Part shown: positions 7,577-16,508 of the stretch, one piece after another
Layout of the letters: each line of letters starts with the position of its first letter
Numbering within the stretch: the stretch's first letter is position 1
Source of the DNA: Pelagibacterium halotolerans B2
GTDB lineage: Bacteria; Pseudomonadota; Alphaproteobacteria; Rhizobiales; Devosiaceae
Direction: 5' to 3'
DNA length: 64,000 nt
NCBI RefSeq assembly: GCF_000230555.1
Contig: NC_016078.1
Location: 3,123,001 to 3,187,000, forward strand
Translations under genes and position numbers: made by a program
The notes under the pieces: generated by a model
The model's database searches: none
Told to the model about the DNA's origin: nothing
Seen by the model: the letters and a program-made list of their open reading frames with translations, nothing else

Positions 7577-9312
7577 CGGCCAAGAACGGCCATCAAGATC
7601 CGTCTCAGCTCCGCTGTCGGGTCCGCAGGCAAGTTCGTGCTCCGCCATGCGATAAAATGGTCGGGCCGGACAAGCACCACCCCATGGTCCTCGACCTCCC
7701 GGGCCCGCGCCCAATCACCGTAATTGTCCTCGTAGTCCTGGTCGGGCCCGATCGAAACGGCATGGATTTCAATGCCCAACTCCCCGGCAAGCGTTCGTGC
7801 GCTCTCTATCCAGGGCGCTCCCCCGATGCCGGTTAGAATGGTGAACCGACCATGCCCGGTAGCGTCGAGCGTCGAGAAGTCCCTGCCGTCCTTTTCGATC
7901 CAGGCATGGGGCAGCCGGGCGCCAGGGAAGGCCGATTGCTGGTAAACCAGTTCAGGATCGTCGGTAAAATCGGGACGCACGGCGCCATCGGTGATTATCG
8001 CTGAAGAATCGTAGCGCTGGTTCATCTCGACCCCATGGGCGTCGAACTCATAGCGCTTGAAGGCGATGGCGTCGCGCAACGCCTTGCGCCGCTCCCGGCC
8101 TTCTTGTGTATTTTCCTTACGCGACTCCATATTGGCGATCATGGCCTCGGGGTCGTTGGTGTCGAGAAGGCCCAGGGATTTAAAGATCGGAGCGGTTTCG
8201 CCGATCGACTTGTTGGCCCTGTTGACGATCTGCTTGCCGATCGGCGCACGCTCGGCGGTGTAGCTGTCGAGCAGCGCAGGGGTTGCCGCGCCCTTGAGGA
8301 CCATCGCCAGTTTCCAGGCCAGATTGAACGCATCCTGGATCGAGGTGTTCGAACCCAGTCCGTTCGAAGGGGGGTGGCGATGAACGGCATCGCCCATGCA
8401 GAACACGCGGCCGCTGGAATATTTGCGCGCGCTCATATGGTTGACGGTCCAGGCAGAGACCGAAGTGATTTCCACCGGTATCGTGTCGTCGCCAATCAGC
8501 GAATGCGCAACCTCTCGCGCATAGGCGTCGGTGATTTCGGGCTGCTTGTCATTGATATCGTAGCCCCACACGATCAGCCATTCGTTCCAGGGCCGAACCA
8601 TGCGCACCAGCCCCATGCCGATGCCACCGACATCGGATCCGGGCTGGAGAACCCAATAGAGCGCCGAGGGCCGGTGCGCGACGAAGCGGGAAAGGTCGGC
8701 CTTAAAGACGATGTTGATCGAACCGCCGACCCCCATCTTGCCGTCCATGGGCAATCCGATGTCCTCGGCAACCTGGGAACGGCCGCCATCGGCTCCGATC
8801 AGATATCGGGCCCGGATCTGATAGGTTTCACCTGTCACCCGATCGCGGACCGTTGCGGTGACGCCGTCTTCATCCTGGACCAGGCCGAGATATTCGGTCG
8901 ACAGCCGTGCCTTGGTGCCACGCGCGCAGGCGGCACCGAACAGGATCGGCTCAAGATAGGTCTGGGGCAGATCGACCATTTCGGTGGGGCTGGCGATACG
9001 GTGCCGGGCATAGGAGAAATGGTCCGATCCCCAACTCCGCATGCGTCCCAGTTCCTCCCCGGCCAGCGAGGTGCAAAAGACATTGGTGCCCATCAGACGA
9101 TTGGGCGTTGCATAGAGCATGGCCTCGGCTTCCAGACCCAGATCACGAAGCACTTCCATGGTGCGCTGATTGGTGATGTGGGCCCGTGGCGTATCGGCAA
9201 GCCAGCGGTATTTGGTGACAAGGATATTGTCGACGCCATAGCTCGAAAGGAGGGCTGCGGCGGAGGATCCGGCAGGACCGCTTCCCACGATCAGGACTTC
9301 TGTTTCCAGCAT
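7573..9312 (-). CDS. FAD-dependent aromatic hydroxylase (TfdB/phenol 2-monooxygenase-like)
   Basis: The protein is 579 aa from ATG 9312 (MLETEVLIVGSGPAGSS), which has a GGAG ribosome binding site 7 nt upstream. The N-terminal GxGxxG dinucleotide fold is at residues 8-13. The second FAD motif is GDAVHRHPPSNGLGSNTSIQD, a pattern shared with 2,4-dichlorophenol 6-monooxygenase and related phenol hydroxylases. The GADGG motif lies in between, and a thioredoxin-like C-terminal domain covers about the last 150 residues. Such enzymes use NAD(P)H and O2 to hydroxylate phenolic rings; the substrate here cannot be read from sequence. Two AraC regulators lie upstream and a 56-aa ORF precedes it by 13 nt. 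The TAG stop is inside an intergenic repeat. Confidence 0.88.
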   Translation of the reverse strand: MLETEVLIVGSGPAGSSAAALLSSYGVDNILVTKYRWLADTPRAHITNQRTMEVLRDLGLEAEAMLYATPNRLMGTNVFCTSLAGEELGRMRSWGSDHFSYARHRIASPTEMVDLPQTYLEPILFGAACARGTKARLSTEYLGLVQDEDGVTATVRDRVTGETYQIRARYLIGADGGRSQVAEDIGLPMDGKMGVGGSINIVFKADLSRFVAHRPSALYWVLQPGSDVGGIGMGLVRMVRPWNEWLIVWGYDINDKQPEITDAYAREVAHSLIGDDTIPVEITSVSAWTVNHMSARKYSSGRVFCMGDAVHRHPPSNGLGSNTSIQDAFNLAWKLAMVLKGAATPALLDSYTAERAPIGKQIVNRANKSIGETAPIFKSLGLLDTNDPEAMIANMESRKENTQEGRERRKALRDAIAFKRYEFDAHGVEMNQRYDSSAIITDGAVRPDFTDDPELVYQQSAFPGARLPHAWIEKDGRDFSTLDATGHGRFTILTGIGGAPWIESARTLAGELGIEIHAVSIGPDQDYEDNYGDWARAREVEDHGVVLVRPDHFIAWRSTNLPADPTAELRRILMAVLGR

Positions 9313-9325
9313 TCTTGTACTCCAC

Positions 9326-9496
9326 TTATGCTGCGGGCTTGGGGCCGAACGCATGTTCGAGCCGCATCGGTTCGCCGGCACGCGGCCGGCAGGCGCGGAC
9401 CGGCAGGGTGCCTGCGACAAGCGATTGCCTGACGCCGAACCCGGCGTGCTCGAGGGCTCTGGTGATCGAGTTTTCTTTGAAGTCGTGCGAAGACAT
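9326..9496 (-). CDS. Small hypothetical ORF (56 aa) upstream of the flavin monooxygenase
   Basis: ATG at 9496 is preceded by a strong ribosome binding site (GGAAGGAG, 5 nt upstream). The frame runs 56 codons, starting MSSHDFKENSITRALEHAG and ending HAFGPKPAA, to TAA. The stop lies 13 nt before the monooxygenase start, so the two would be co-translated on one message. I do not recognise the sequence. It could be a small accessory protein or the remnant of a longer gene; the second half is rich in arginine and proline. Confidence 0.5.
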   Translation of the reverse strand: MSSHDFKENSITRALEHAGFGVRQSLVAGTLPVRACRPRAGEPMRLEHAFGPKPAA

Positions 9497-9640
9497 CCAT
9501 TCTCCTTCCCTGTTCAGGTGAGAAAATAGAATGTGCTCCCCCGGCGAGCCTGCATGAATTGCGCTCGACCTGCAAAATCCGAGCGGATGGGCTCAATTAT
9601 TGTCCGATCGGGCGGCAGCGCCTCGCCGGGCGGCAAAACG

Positions 9641-9747
9641 CTAGAGCCGTTCAGGATTTGATTGAATCAAATCCCCGGCTTTAGACCTTTGTTTTGTCGC
9701 GTGTCCGAACCGCAAAACCGTTTCCACTTTTGCTGGACACGCTCTAA
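9641..9747. repeat. Intergenic repeat, CTAG-ended family, well-preserved copy
   Basis: The 107-nt unit begins CTAGAGCCGTTCAGGATTTG, contains the inner palindrome GATTTGATTGAATCAAATC, then GTGTCCGAACCGCAAAACCG, and ends GCTGGACACGCTCTAA. It is nearly identical to the reverse complement of 63182-63311 apart from a 23-nt segment missing here. The right end carries the TAG stop codon of the adjacent AraC gene. The outer GTGTCC and GGACAC segments can pair. Confidence 0.75.
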
Positions 9748-10640
9748 CGATATTTCGACCGCCGCCACGCCGCGGGCGTGGTGTTGAATTTTCGCCTGAA
9801 GAGCCGCGTCAGGTGTTCCTGGTGCGAAAATCCGCAATCGAGGGCAATGACGGCGATCCGGTCCGTCGTCCGCTCGAGCAGCTCGCGCGCCAGATCGAGG
9901 CGCATTTCAATGAGATAGGCATGCGGGGCCTTGCCGAACTGCTCCCGGAACCGCCGGCTGAGATAGCTGGGGCTTTTGCCTACCGTTTCAGCCAGATCGG
10001 CAAGGCCGATCGGCTGATCGATATTGGCCCGCATATACTCGACCGCGCACATGACATCGGATCTGGTCGCCCCGGTCCCGACGGCCCTGAGCGTGGCGCC
10101 CGAATAGTGGCGCACAAGATGGGCCGCAAGGGCGCGGGCCAGATGGTCGATATAAATCGTCGTGGCGCTATCCTTGTCCTCCAGCGCAAAAAGCACCGCC
10201 TCCATGAGGTTTTCGAGCGTGCGGTCCCGGTCGGTAATGTTGATGGGGATCTCCACGAGCGCGGGATCTCCGGCGACAAGATCGGCCGCAATTTCCTCGA
10301 TGACCGACCGGCGCAGATACACATGCATGGTGTCGAGAACGCCATGCAGGCGGACCGAGAACGGAATCCCGCCCGGATACATGTGGATGCCGCCCCGCGG
10401 CACGAGATGGGCCTTGGGGCGCCCCGTGTCGTAACGGTCGAGCGTGACCGGACCGGTGCGATGGAGCACAAGAAGCTGGTCCTTGACCGCCGAGAAATGC
10501 CCTTCGAACGGAACCTCGGTCTGCGCCGAGGCATAGAGCGCATGCCAATGCTGCCCATCGCTCGATACGCGGTGGCGGTTGCCGGCACGCGTGACGATGC
10601 CGTGCGTTTCGTCCTGCTGAAAAGGCACTTTGGTAAACAT
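9744..10640 (-). CDS. AraC-family transcriptional regulator (copy 1)
   Basis: The protein is 298 aa from ATG 10640 (MFTKVPFQQDETHGIV), with GGGAGG 7 nt upstream. A longer frame reaching 11045 lacks family character. The C-terminal 100 residues hold the two helix-turn-helix motifs of AraC/XylS (IGLADLAETVGKSPSYLSRR and IALDCGFSHQEHLTRLFRR). The N-terminal domain is of the cupin-like ligand-binding kind with RGGIHMYPGG. It shares the ETHG start, DQLLV..HR, HVYLRR.VIEE and GFSHQEHLT segments with the divergent gene at 11080, so the two are paralogs. It probably controls the monooxygenase downstream on the same strand, given its position. The TAG stop is provided by a repeat. Confidence 0.85.
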   Translation of the reverse strand: MFTKVPFQQDETHGIVTRAGNRHRVSSDGQHWHALYASAQTEVPFEGHFSAVKDQLLVLHRTGPVTLDRYDTGRPKAHLVPRGGIHMYPGGIPFSVRLHGVLDTMHVYLRRSVIEEIAADLVAGDPALVEIPINITDRDRTLENLMEAVLFALEDKDSATTIYIDHLARALAAHLVRHYSGATLRAVGTGATRSDVMCAVEYMRANIDQPIGLADLAETVGKSPSYLSRRFREQFGKAPHAYLIEMRLDLARELLERTTDRIAVIALDCGFSHQEHLTRLFRRKFNTTPAAWRRSKYR

Positions 10641-11079
10641 CGGCTGCCCTCCCACGCTGCCTGGCCAATGGTCCCGAGCGCGATCCTCCAATCGCGGCGC
10701 AACCAAATGTTTGCGCGATCTCCATCGCGAGCGGGAAAATGACCCCTCAAACGGATAGATAATGCATATTGCGGCCAGCGATGTCGCGGCCCAATCCAGC
10801 GAAAAAACCGCCTCCGCGCCCGATTTGCGCAGGACAGGAAGCATTTTGTGCAGGTCCGCATCACGATCATGCAGGCAAAGCCGGCGATGGCGCCGTAGTC
10901 TAAAAAAATGCTGGCAGGACTCTTTGGGAGGAGTGGCCCCGTGCGGCGAAATCGTTCTTGTGCTCGTCCGCGCTCCGGTTTGGACGCGCGATATCGGCCA
11001 GCAGCATGCCGGCGTGCGATCGATTGTTCTGCACCACCGCTGCATGGCTGGCCGGCTCCCGCGTCAACGGGAGATGCAC
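10641..11079. other. 439-nt region between two divergent AraC genes
   Basis: This must hold the promoters of both regulators and probably their operator sites. I see no conserved gene in it. Open frames extending the AraC genes upstream into it lack family similarity. No clear inverted or direct repeat stands out as an operator by eye. Confidence 0.5.
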
Positions 11080-11979
11080 ATGCGTATCCGAACTTTCGGC
11101 GCTGACGAAACCCATGGCATGGTCTTTCGGCCCGGCGTCGAGGGACAGATGACCAGCAACGCGCTCGGCTGGACCACGATGTTCGCATCCGCCCAGCGCG
11201 AATTGCCCTATGAGGGCGCCTTTCCCGCCGTCAGGGACCAATTGCTTGTCTGGCACCGCGACGGCCCGGCCGTTATCGAGGGGGAAGGCGGCGACAAACG
11301 CTTCTGCCGTGCCGTTCCGGCCGGCGGAATCCACCTGATTCCCGGCGGCGCCGACTTCAAGATCAACCTGCGCAATGCGTTGAGCACAACCCATGTTTAC
11401 CTGCGCCGCAATGTGATCGAGGAGGTTGCGGCCGAGATCACGAGGGGCGACCCTGCCCTTATCGAAATCTCCCCCCATCTGTTCGACAGCGAGACCATGC
11501 TGGCCAATCTGCTGCACCCACTCGATTGCGCGCTGCGCCAGGGCAACGCAGCGACGGCCTTCGCGATCGATTATCTTTCCCTCTCGATCGCGGCGCACCT
11601 TATCCGTCTCTATTCCAATACCACGGTGGTGCGCATGCCGCGCGAACGCTCGGCCCGCACCTCGACCGCCGACCGCGCCATCGAATTCATGCGCGCCAAT
11701 ATTCAGGAATCCATCGGGCTGGCCGAGATCGCCGAAGCCGTGGGCCTGAGCCCCAGCCAGCTTGCCCGCGTCTTCAAATCATCCTGCGGAAGCCCGCCGC
11801 ACCGGTTTTTGATCAACATGCGCATCGGGCATGCCCAGTGCCTGCTGAGGTCGAGCGACCTGCCGATAGCCGAAATCGCGCTCGAATGCGGCTTTTCCCA
11901 CCAGGAACACCTCACGCACCAGTTCCGGCGAGCCTGTGGCACCACGCCGGCCGCCTACCGGCGCGACTACCGTTCCTGA
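11080..11979 (+). CDS. AraC-family transcriptional regulator (copy 2)
   Basis: The protein is 299 aa from ATG 11080 (MRIRTFGADETHGMVFRPG); GGGAG lies 6 nt upstream. An in-frame ATG at 11074 would add two residues. The AraC/XylS DNA-binding domain is C-terminal, with IGLAEIAEAVGLSPSQLARV as the first helix-turn-helix and IALECGFSHQEHLTHQFRR as the second. The N-terminal sensing domain parallels that of the neighbour at 9744-10640, so this is a diverged duplicate in back-to-back orientation. Its target is unknown; autoregulation and cross-regulation of the shared intergenic region are plausible. Confidence 0.85.
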   Translation: MRIRTFGADETHGMVFRPGVEGQMTSNALGWTTMFASAQRELPYEGAFPAVRDQLLVWHRDGPAVIEGEGGDKRFCRAVPAGGIHLIPGGADFKINLRNALSTTHVYLRRNVIEEVAAEITRGDPALIEISPHLFDSETMLANLLHPLDCALRQGNAATAFAIDYLSLSIAAHLIRLYSNTTVVRMPRERSARTSTADRAIEFMRANIQESIGLAEIAEAVGLSPSQLARVFKSSCGSPPHRFLINMRIGHAQCLLRSSDLPIAEIALECGFSHQEHLTHQFRRACGTTPAAYRRDYRS

Positions 11980-12004
11980 GGAGGCGAAACAATGGCGGCA
12001 CTTG

Positions 12005-12847
12005 CTAGAACAGCATTCTAGCGGCCAAACGCGGGCGCCGAATGATCTCTACCCATGTCAATTTTTCTGCCTGCGCAGTGATTTTCGGCCACTGCACTTC
12101 CCGAAAGGCCAGGAAATGACGAAGACACCAATATGATTTCTGAGACAGAGCCAAGGGTGCCGGGTAGAATTTTTCAGCAATGATGAACCGGTTTTCCATC
12201 ATCCTCAAAGATACGGCGCGCGGGTCTCGTCGACCGGCAGGGCTGCGAAAGTGCTTTATCCTGACGGAGTCGAGATAAAGCATGCGCTCATCTTCCCGGA
12301 GAAGTCGAATAGAAAGGGCGAGCTCTTCGAACCCGTAACCCTCGAAATCCCCGTACCCTCCTACGCGAAGGAAGGCGCTGCGGCGTAGCCAATGTATTGC
12401 GCCGACAAAATAGGAAATTTCAAACCTGTGCCGCTTCCATTTTAGTCGCGATGGGTATTCGAAGGACCTGCGCCGCGTACCGGACCCATCATAAATCCCC
12501 GACTGAACCAACGCGTATTCATCCAGCGCTTCAATCGTTTCGGACAGTCCCGCAACATCGATAAATTCTATATCATCATCGATAATGAGGCATAGCTCGT
12601 TCCGGGCTTTCCTTATAGCCAAATCTTTCGCTCGGCCGGGACCTATTTGCCTCTCCGTCGTCAACCACTGAACTTTCGGAAACTTCTCGACAAGATCCGG
12701 TAAAATCATACGGGTCTGGTCACACGCATCGATGCACACGACGACTTCATCGGGACAGAGCCGATCGAAAAGACTTTCCAGCGTATGCTTTAGAGGAGCC
12801 ACTCTGCCGTGAGTCGCCATGCATACGCTAAAAGGAGGATTTGTCAT
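12005..12847 (-). CDS. Glycosyltransferase family 2
   Basis: The protein is 280 aa, beginning MTNPPFSVCMATHGRVAPLK, the usual GT-A start. The IIDDDIEF segment near residues 89-96 is the metal-binding DxD. Downstream motifs FVGAIHWLRRSAFLRVGGY and GFEELALSIRLL are the acceptor-side region of GT2 enzymes. It transfers a sugar from a nucleotide sugar, probably at the cytoplasmic face of the membrane. It is the last gene of the polysaccharide operon and its start overlaps the preceding glycosyltransferase by 20 nt. The donor and linkage cannot be told. A small hairpin (12004-12022) covers the TAG stop codon. Confidence 0.85.
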   Translation of the reverse strand: MTNPPFSVCMATHGRVAPLKHTLESLFDRLCPDEVVVCIDACDQTRMILPDLVEKFPKVQWLTTERQIGPGRAKDLAIRKARNELCLIIDDDIEFIDVAGLSETIEALDEYALVQSGIYDGSGTRRRSFEYPSRLKWKRHRFEISYFVGAIHWLRRSAFLRVGGYGDFEGYGFEELALSIRLLREDERMLYLDSVRIKHFRSPAGRRDPRAVSLRMMENRFIIAEKFYPAPLALSQKSYWCLRHFLAFREVQWPKITAQAEKLTWVEIIRRPRLAARMLF

Positions 12848-13991
12848 TCAACAGCTCCTTAACGGCATACCTGAAGCTGTCGCTGGTAAACCGCCGGGAT
12901 ACATATGATTGAGCGGCCGCAAGTATATTGTTGATATCACTGCGATGCTGGAACCGAGTGAGAGTTTGCAATATCGCCTCCGGTGTGGGGGAACACGTTA
13001 GACCACGCCCTTCGTCCAACAGCTCCAGATGCCCCGATTGGCGTTCGACTGCGACGACCGGCACTCCGTGCCACATGGCCTCTACGATCATATGACCCGG
13101 ATCCTCCCAGCGCGAAGTACACAGAAGGATCGCGTTCTCCGGGATGCGCTCCCATAAGGGTTCGACGTGTCCGTGAAACGTCAGGAACCCTGGTGCCGCA
13201 CGCTCCCGCAGCTTCGCGATGTCAGCATTTGTACCCTCTCCAAACACGTGGAAGTTGAGTGGCAGTCCCAATTTATGCGCTTCCCGTGCCGCATCGGCAA
13301 AAAGTCCCGGGTCTTTTTGCTCCGTCACACGTCCGACATAAATTACATTGGAAAACACAGATGTTTGAGGCAACTTGGCCGGTTGTGTTTGAAAGAGCGG
13401 GTTAGATATGCATCTCACCTTATGACTGGGAACCACTCCCATGGAAATAAGCTTCTGCCGTGTGTACTCAGTCATCGTAATTACATGACCGCACGCGCCA
13501 TAAAACCGCCTCCACATCCATAGACGTATGCTGTCCTCGACTTTGTAGTAAGCCCCTCCGCCGGATTTGGCGAGAAACTTCGGAAAGCCCTGTACGGAAA
13601 CAACGATTTGGCCACGAGCTTTCGGGGGGCATGCAAGTATCAGCGGCACGGCGAGCAGGGCCGTAATCATCCGCCAAGGTTTTTCCCTGTCCATGAGTCG
13701 ACGTAATCGACGAACCCCGAGAAATGACAGCAAATAATAGTCACGTCTCCGCAGCCAATTTGACGCTCCGAACCGGCGTAGGGTTCTTGATCGGAAAAGT
13801 GACGCCATACGAATTTCCGGATGAAGCTCGTCCTTGTAGGGCTCCCATTCATCAACCAGCTGTACGATCAATACGTCATATCCAAGATCCATCAGGGCAT
13901 TGGCATAGGACAACATTGCCGCGGGAGTGCCTACTCTGCCTCTAAACGGGCTCCATATGAGGACTGTACGCTTCACGCGATCTGCAGACAT
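12828..13991 (-). CDS. Glycosyltransferase family 4 (GT-B)
   Basis: The protein is 387 aa. The N-terminal Rossmann half starts MSADRVKRTVLIWSPFRGR. The C-terminal half has VIYVGRVTEQKDPGLFADAA, the nucleotide-sugar entry typical of GT4, and LLCTSRWEDPGHMIVEAMWHG, a form of the Ex7E motif (E...E in WEDPGHMIVE) that binds the donor. It overlaps both neighbours (20 nt downstream, 19 nt upstream), so it belongs to the tightly packed polysaccharide operon. Donor sugar unknown. Confidence 0.87.
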   Translation of the reverse strand: MSADRVKRTVLIWSPFRGRVGTPAAMLSYANALMDLGYDVLIVQLVDEWEPYKDELHPEIRMASLFRSRTLRRFGASNWLRRRDYYLLSFLGVRRLRRLMDREKPWRMITALLAVPLILACPPKARGQIVVSVQGFPKFLAKSGGGAYYKVEDSIRLWMWRRFYGACGHVITMTEYTRQKLISMGVVPSHKVRCISNPLFQTQPAKLPQTSVFSNVIYVGRVTEQKDPGLFADAAREAHKLGLPLNFHVFGEGTNADIAKLRERAAPGFLTFHGHVEPLWERIPENAILLCTSRWEDPGHMIVEAMWHGVPVVAVERQSGHLELLDEGRGLTCSPTPEAILQTLTRFQHRSDINNILAAAQSYVSRRFTSDSFRYAVKELLNDKSSF

Positions 13992-14983
13992 TGCAAAAGT
14001 CGAGCCTTGTTGCGCTCCCAGTCATGCTCCCGAGCGAGGCGGCGCATACCGCTATTCAGGACATCCGCTGACGGCAGACCAATCTCGGCTAGAGCATCGG
14101 CGATATCTGAAGACGTGAACCCTCGCGCCAAGGTGCCATACCCGAGCATATCCAGCACTTCCCGTCCGCCACTCGAAAACGGCGTGATGACCGGATAAAG
14201 GCCAGCATTCGCAGCCTCCAATAGAGCATTGGGAGACCCCTCGTACAACGAGGGAAGAACAAAAACATCGAAGTTTCGGTATGCTATCTCATCTTGCCAA
14301 CCCAAAAATTTAATCTGGTCGCGCCCGGGGCCCGCTTCAGCCAAAAGTTTTACATCCTCTCGCAACTCGCCATCGCCAATAATAGTCAAGGTCGAATTGG
14401 GGGCGAGAAGGACGTATCCGTGAAATGCCTCAACCAGTGCGGCCAGGTTTTTTTGTTGGGAAATCCGACCTACAAATAATAGCTTCAGATCACGATCTAA
14501 GCCATCTTTCTCTCTAACGACCCCCGTATGTGCGGCCTTGGGAAGCGAATTCCTAATCAGGTGGGTGTTGCTGTTCCACCCACTGATTCTTGAAGCCAAC
14601 TCCTGGCTGTTGACAAAGATGGCGTCGGCAAACCGATACGAAAGGCGCTTGATCCTTTCACTGATTTTTCTGACCAGCGAAGTTTCTATGTCTGCTCCAC
14701 TGGGGTCGTTACTAAGCCGAACAAACGTCGGTATTGAGAACATTTTAGCTATCAAAGCAATGCTGCCAAACTGGAACGATATGACCGCATCGGGCCGGTT
14801 GCGAATTAGCAAGCCCAGGTAGCCAAACAGAAGTCTCGCGTAACCGCGCAATACGCCCTTGGCAAAACAATCAGGCACGGAATAGACAATCACCTCATGG
14901 CCTTCCAGCCATAGACGCCATATGGCGAAATTCCGTTCTATTCCCCCGCGCTTAGGGCAGGGAAAGAAAATCAATATTTTCAT
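13973..14983 (-). CDS. Glycosyltransferase family 4 (GT-B)
   Basis: The protein is 336 aa from ATG 14983 (MKILIFFPCPKRGGIERN); the frame is open 5 codons further to 14998. A GGIERN-type loop after the first strand and the C-terminal LLFVGRISQQKNLAALVEAF, then VLPSLYEGSPNALLEAANAG, give the GT4 donor site with its E..E pair. It overlaps the upstream sulfotransferase by 32 nt and the downstream glycosyltransferase by 19 nt. Together with the other transferases it should build the repeat unit of a surface polysaccharide. Confidence 0.87.
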   Translation of the reverse strand: MKILIFFPCPKRGGIERNFAIWRLWLEGHEVIVYSVPDCFAKGVLRGYARLLFGYLGLLIRNRPDAVISFQFGSIALIAKMFSIPTFVRLSNDPSGADIETSLVRKISERIKRLSYRFADAIFVNSQELASRISGWNSNTHLIRNSLPKAAHTGVVREKDGLDRDLKLLFVGRISQQKNLAALVEAFHGYVLLAPNSTLTIIGDGELREDVKLLAEAGPGRDQIKFLGWQDEIAYRNFDVFVLPSLYEGSPNALLEAANAGLYPVITPFSSGGREVLDMLGYGTLARGFTSSDIADALAEIGLPSADVLNSGMRRLAREHDWERNKARLLQCLQIA

Positions 14984-15725
14984 ATTGTTCCCACACATTG
15001 GCGGCGAGGCGCGGATGCTCCCGGGCCGGTACTGCGACTGAACGCCTTAAGGATTCAACTATCGCACTGGTCTCCGCCCGGACCCATGTCCGTTCGGCAG
15101 AACCGGCTTCTGGCCAAGTTTGACTGAATTGCGAAGCCTTGGGCGCGAACACGAAGGTCGCCGGAAATTCGACAGGCGACACGCGCCACAATCTCCAGAT
15201 TGCCTCGCACACGCCGGCGGGGTCACCCGCAAAATCATCGTAACGTAAAAATGCCACAGGATGGATACGACTGATTCGACCCCAATGAGCGACATGCTCC
15301 AAATAGGCCCGCTCTCCTTCAGCAATGGAGCATCCCCGCCGCATCCAACTGGCAATCTGCTGTTCCGGGGACTTAACAAGAATAACTATCGCACCGGACA
15401 GAGAAGGCAAAAGACCAGGTACATACTTGGTGACATCGTGGCGCCGAAGTATACGAAACAGGTTAGACCGGGCCCAACTGCTTACGCCCTTGTGGACCAC
15501 GTTGCCGGCCGTAGGCAGGGCTGAAAGGTTTTTCGACGCGCGACTTAGAGCGGGTATTCGAGCTATCGACCCGAACTCCAATAGGAGCTTGTTTATCAAG
15601 CCATGCCGTCCCCGACCAACATAGTCATTAAGCTCGATTTGGGGACAGAGCAATTCGGGATGACTGGCGAGTAACGTCCAAAGCAGGTGTGTTCCGCCGC
15701 GTGAAAATCCCAAAACCAATTTCAT
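14952..15725 (-). CDS. Sulfotransferase (P-loop, PAPS-dependent)
   Basis: The protein is 257 aa and begins MKLVLGFSRGGTHLLWTLLA, the 5'-phosphosulfate-binding P-loop of carbohydrate sulfotransferases (SRGGTHLL) followed by SHPELLCP. The mid-region VILVKSPEQQIASWMRRG resembles the second PAPS-binding segment around the conserved Arg/Ser. It would move sulfate from PAPS to a hydroxyl on a glycan. It is embedded among glycosyltransferases, which suggests that the surface polysaccharide is sulfated. The start overlaps the stop of the second sulfotransferase gene by 4 nt (ATGA). Confidence 0.78.
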   Translation of the reverse strand: MKLVLGFSRGGTHLLWTLLASHPELLCPQIELNDYVGRGRHGLINKLLLEFGSIARIPALSRASKNLSALPTAGNVVHKGVSSWARSNLFRILRRHDVTKYVPGLLPSLSGAIVILVKSPEQQIASWMRRGCSIAEGERAYLEHVAHWGRISRIHPVAFLRYDDFAGDPAGVCEAIWRLWRVSPVEFPATFVFAPKASQFSQTWPEAGSAERTWVRAETSAIVESLRRSVAVPAREHPRLAANVWEQYENIDFLSLP

Positions 15726-16507
15726 AGGCGAACTTCACGCGTCCCTTTCCCAGCGAACCGGAAAAGAGTGCCAAAAAGCGATCTCCATACAGCAGGCAAC
15801 GAGAACTCCTGAAGCGGCGCCGAGGGATTTGCTCTCACTCGATTCCCTCTAAGAATGTGGATTTTGTGAGCGCTGGCTTCGACCCCAGTGCCAACTTCTG
15901 CATTGATCGAGCGCGCTGCGGCCTCCAGGTCTCCATTGCTCATCACCAGAAAGCCTTGCCCCCCCGATGCAATGATTAGCCTGACGTTGGTCACCACCCA
16001 CTCGAGAAATTGTGCCACAAACAGGCCTCGAAGATACAGTCGGACGGATGAGAATATGAACTGCGGGTCGTCGAAAATTCTGCCGAACTTTCGACGACCC
16101 TCTCTATCGCGAGAGCGTAAGACAGCGCCCCGCCACTCCGAAAACCGCCTAATCACAACCACGGGAACCACGCGAGTCAGGATCGCCTCTTTTGACACCA
16201 CCCTCCGCAAATTTTTCAGGTGCCCGATATCTTTGCTGGAGTCTACGAGGCAGGTTCCCCGACTGCTGTTAAGCAATAGGGACAATCTCTTTTCCACGGG
16301 ACAATTTGAAAATTGGCCCCAAAATTCGCAATGCGCCATCGTATTGCCACAGGTGCACAGAGCTCCGTCCAGTGCAAGCATTTCCCCGCCCTTTGGGAAG
16401 AGAGTACGTCTAACCTCGCCGAGCGAGATACCACCAACCGCGCCCGCGATCTTCAGGTCTGCTATGGTCGACCTGGCGTGATCAAGAGAGAGGATCGCAA
16501 CGTACAT
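15722..16507 (-). CDS. Second sulfotransferase-like protein
   Basis: The protein is 261 aa from ATG 16507 (MYVAILSLDHARSTIADLK); a TTG at 16519 would overlap the previous gene. The LDHARSTIADL start corresponds to the P-loop with a conserved R-S-T. An LCTCGNTMAHCEFW segment, the CxCG...CxFW pair typical of this sulfotransferase subgroup, is near residues 50-65. The LVDSSKDIGHLKNLR motif holds the VDSSK hallmark near residues 85-100. It differs strongly from its neighbour, so it is not a recent duplicate and may sulfate another position. Its start is 1 nt after the methyltransferase stop. Confidence 0.72.
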   Translation of the reverse strand: MYVAILSLDHARSTIADLKIAGAVGGISLGEVRRTLFPKGGEMLALDGALCTCGNTMAHCEFWGQFSNCPVEKRLSLLLNSSRGTCLVDSSKDIGHLKNLRRVVSKEAILTRVVPVVVIRRFSEWRGAVLRSRDREGRRKFGRIFDDPQFIFSSVRLYLRGLFVAQFLEWVVTNVRLIIASGGQGFLVMSNGDLEAAARSINAEVGTGVEASAHKIHILRGNRVRANPSAPLQEFSLPAVWRSLFGTLFRFAGKGTREVRL

Positions 16508-16508
16508 A

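Noticed and set aside
8035..9432. 465-codon plus-strand frame opposite the flavin monooxygenase
   Set aside because: The minus-strand frame has clear FAD motifs; the plus-strand product is a shadow.
10641..11045. Extended N-terminus of the first AraC gene
   Set aside because: The extra 135 codons have no family similarity, while ATG 10640 has a good ribosome binding site and matches the length of its paralog.
12004..12022. Hairpin GCTAGAA/TTCTAGC at the end of the last polysaccharide gene as another repeat copy
   Set aside because: It shares CTAG and a stop-codon overlap with the repeat family but none of the inner sequence, so I did not count it as a copy.
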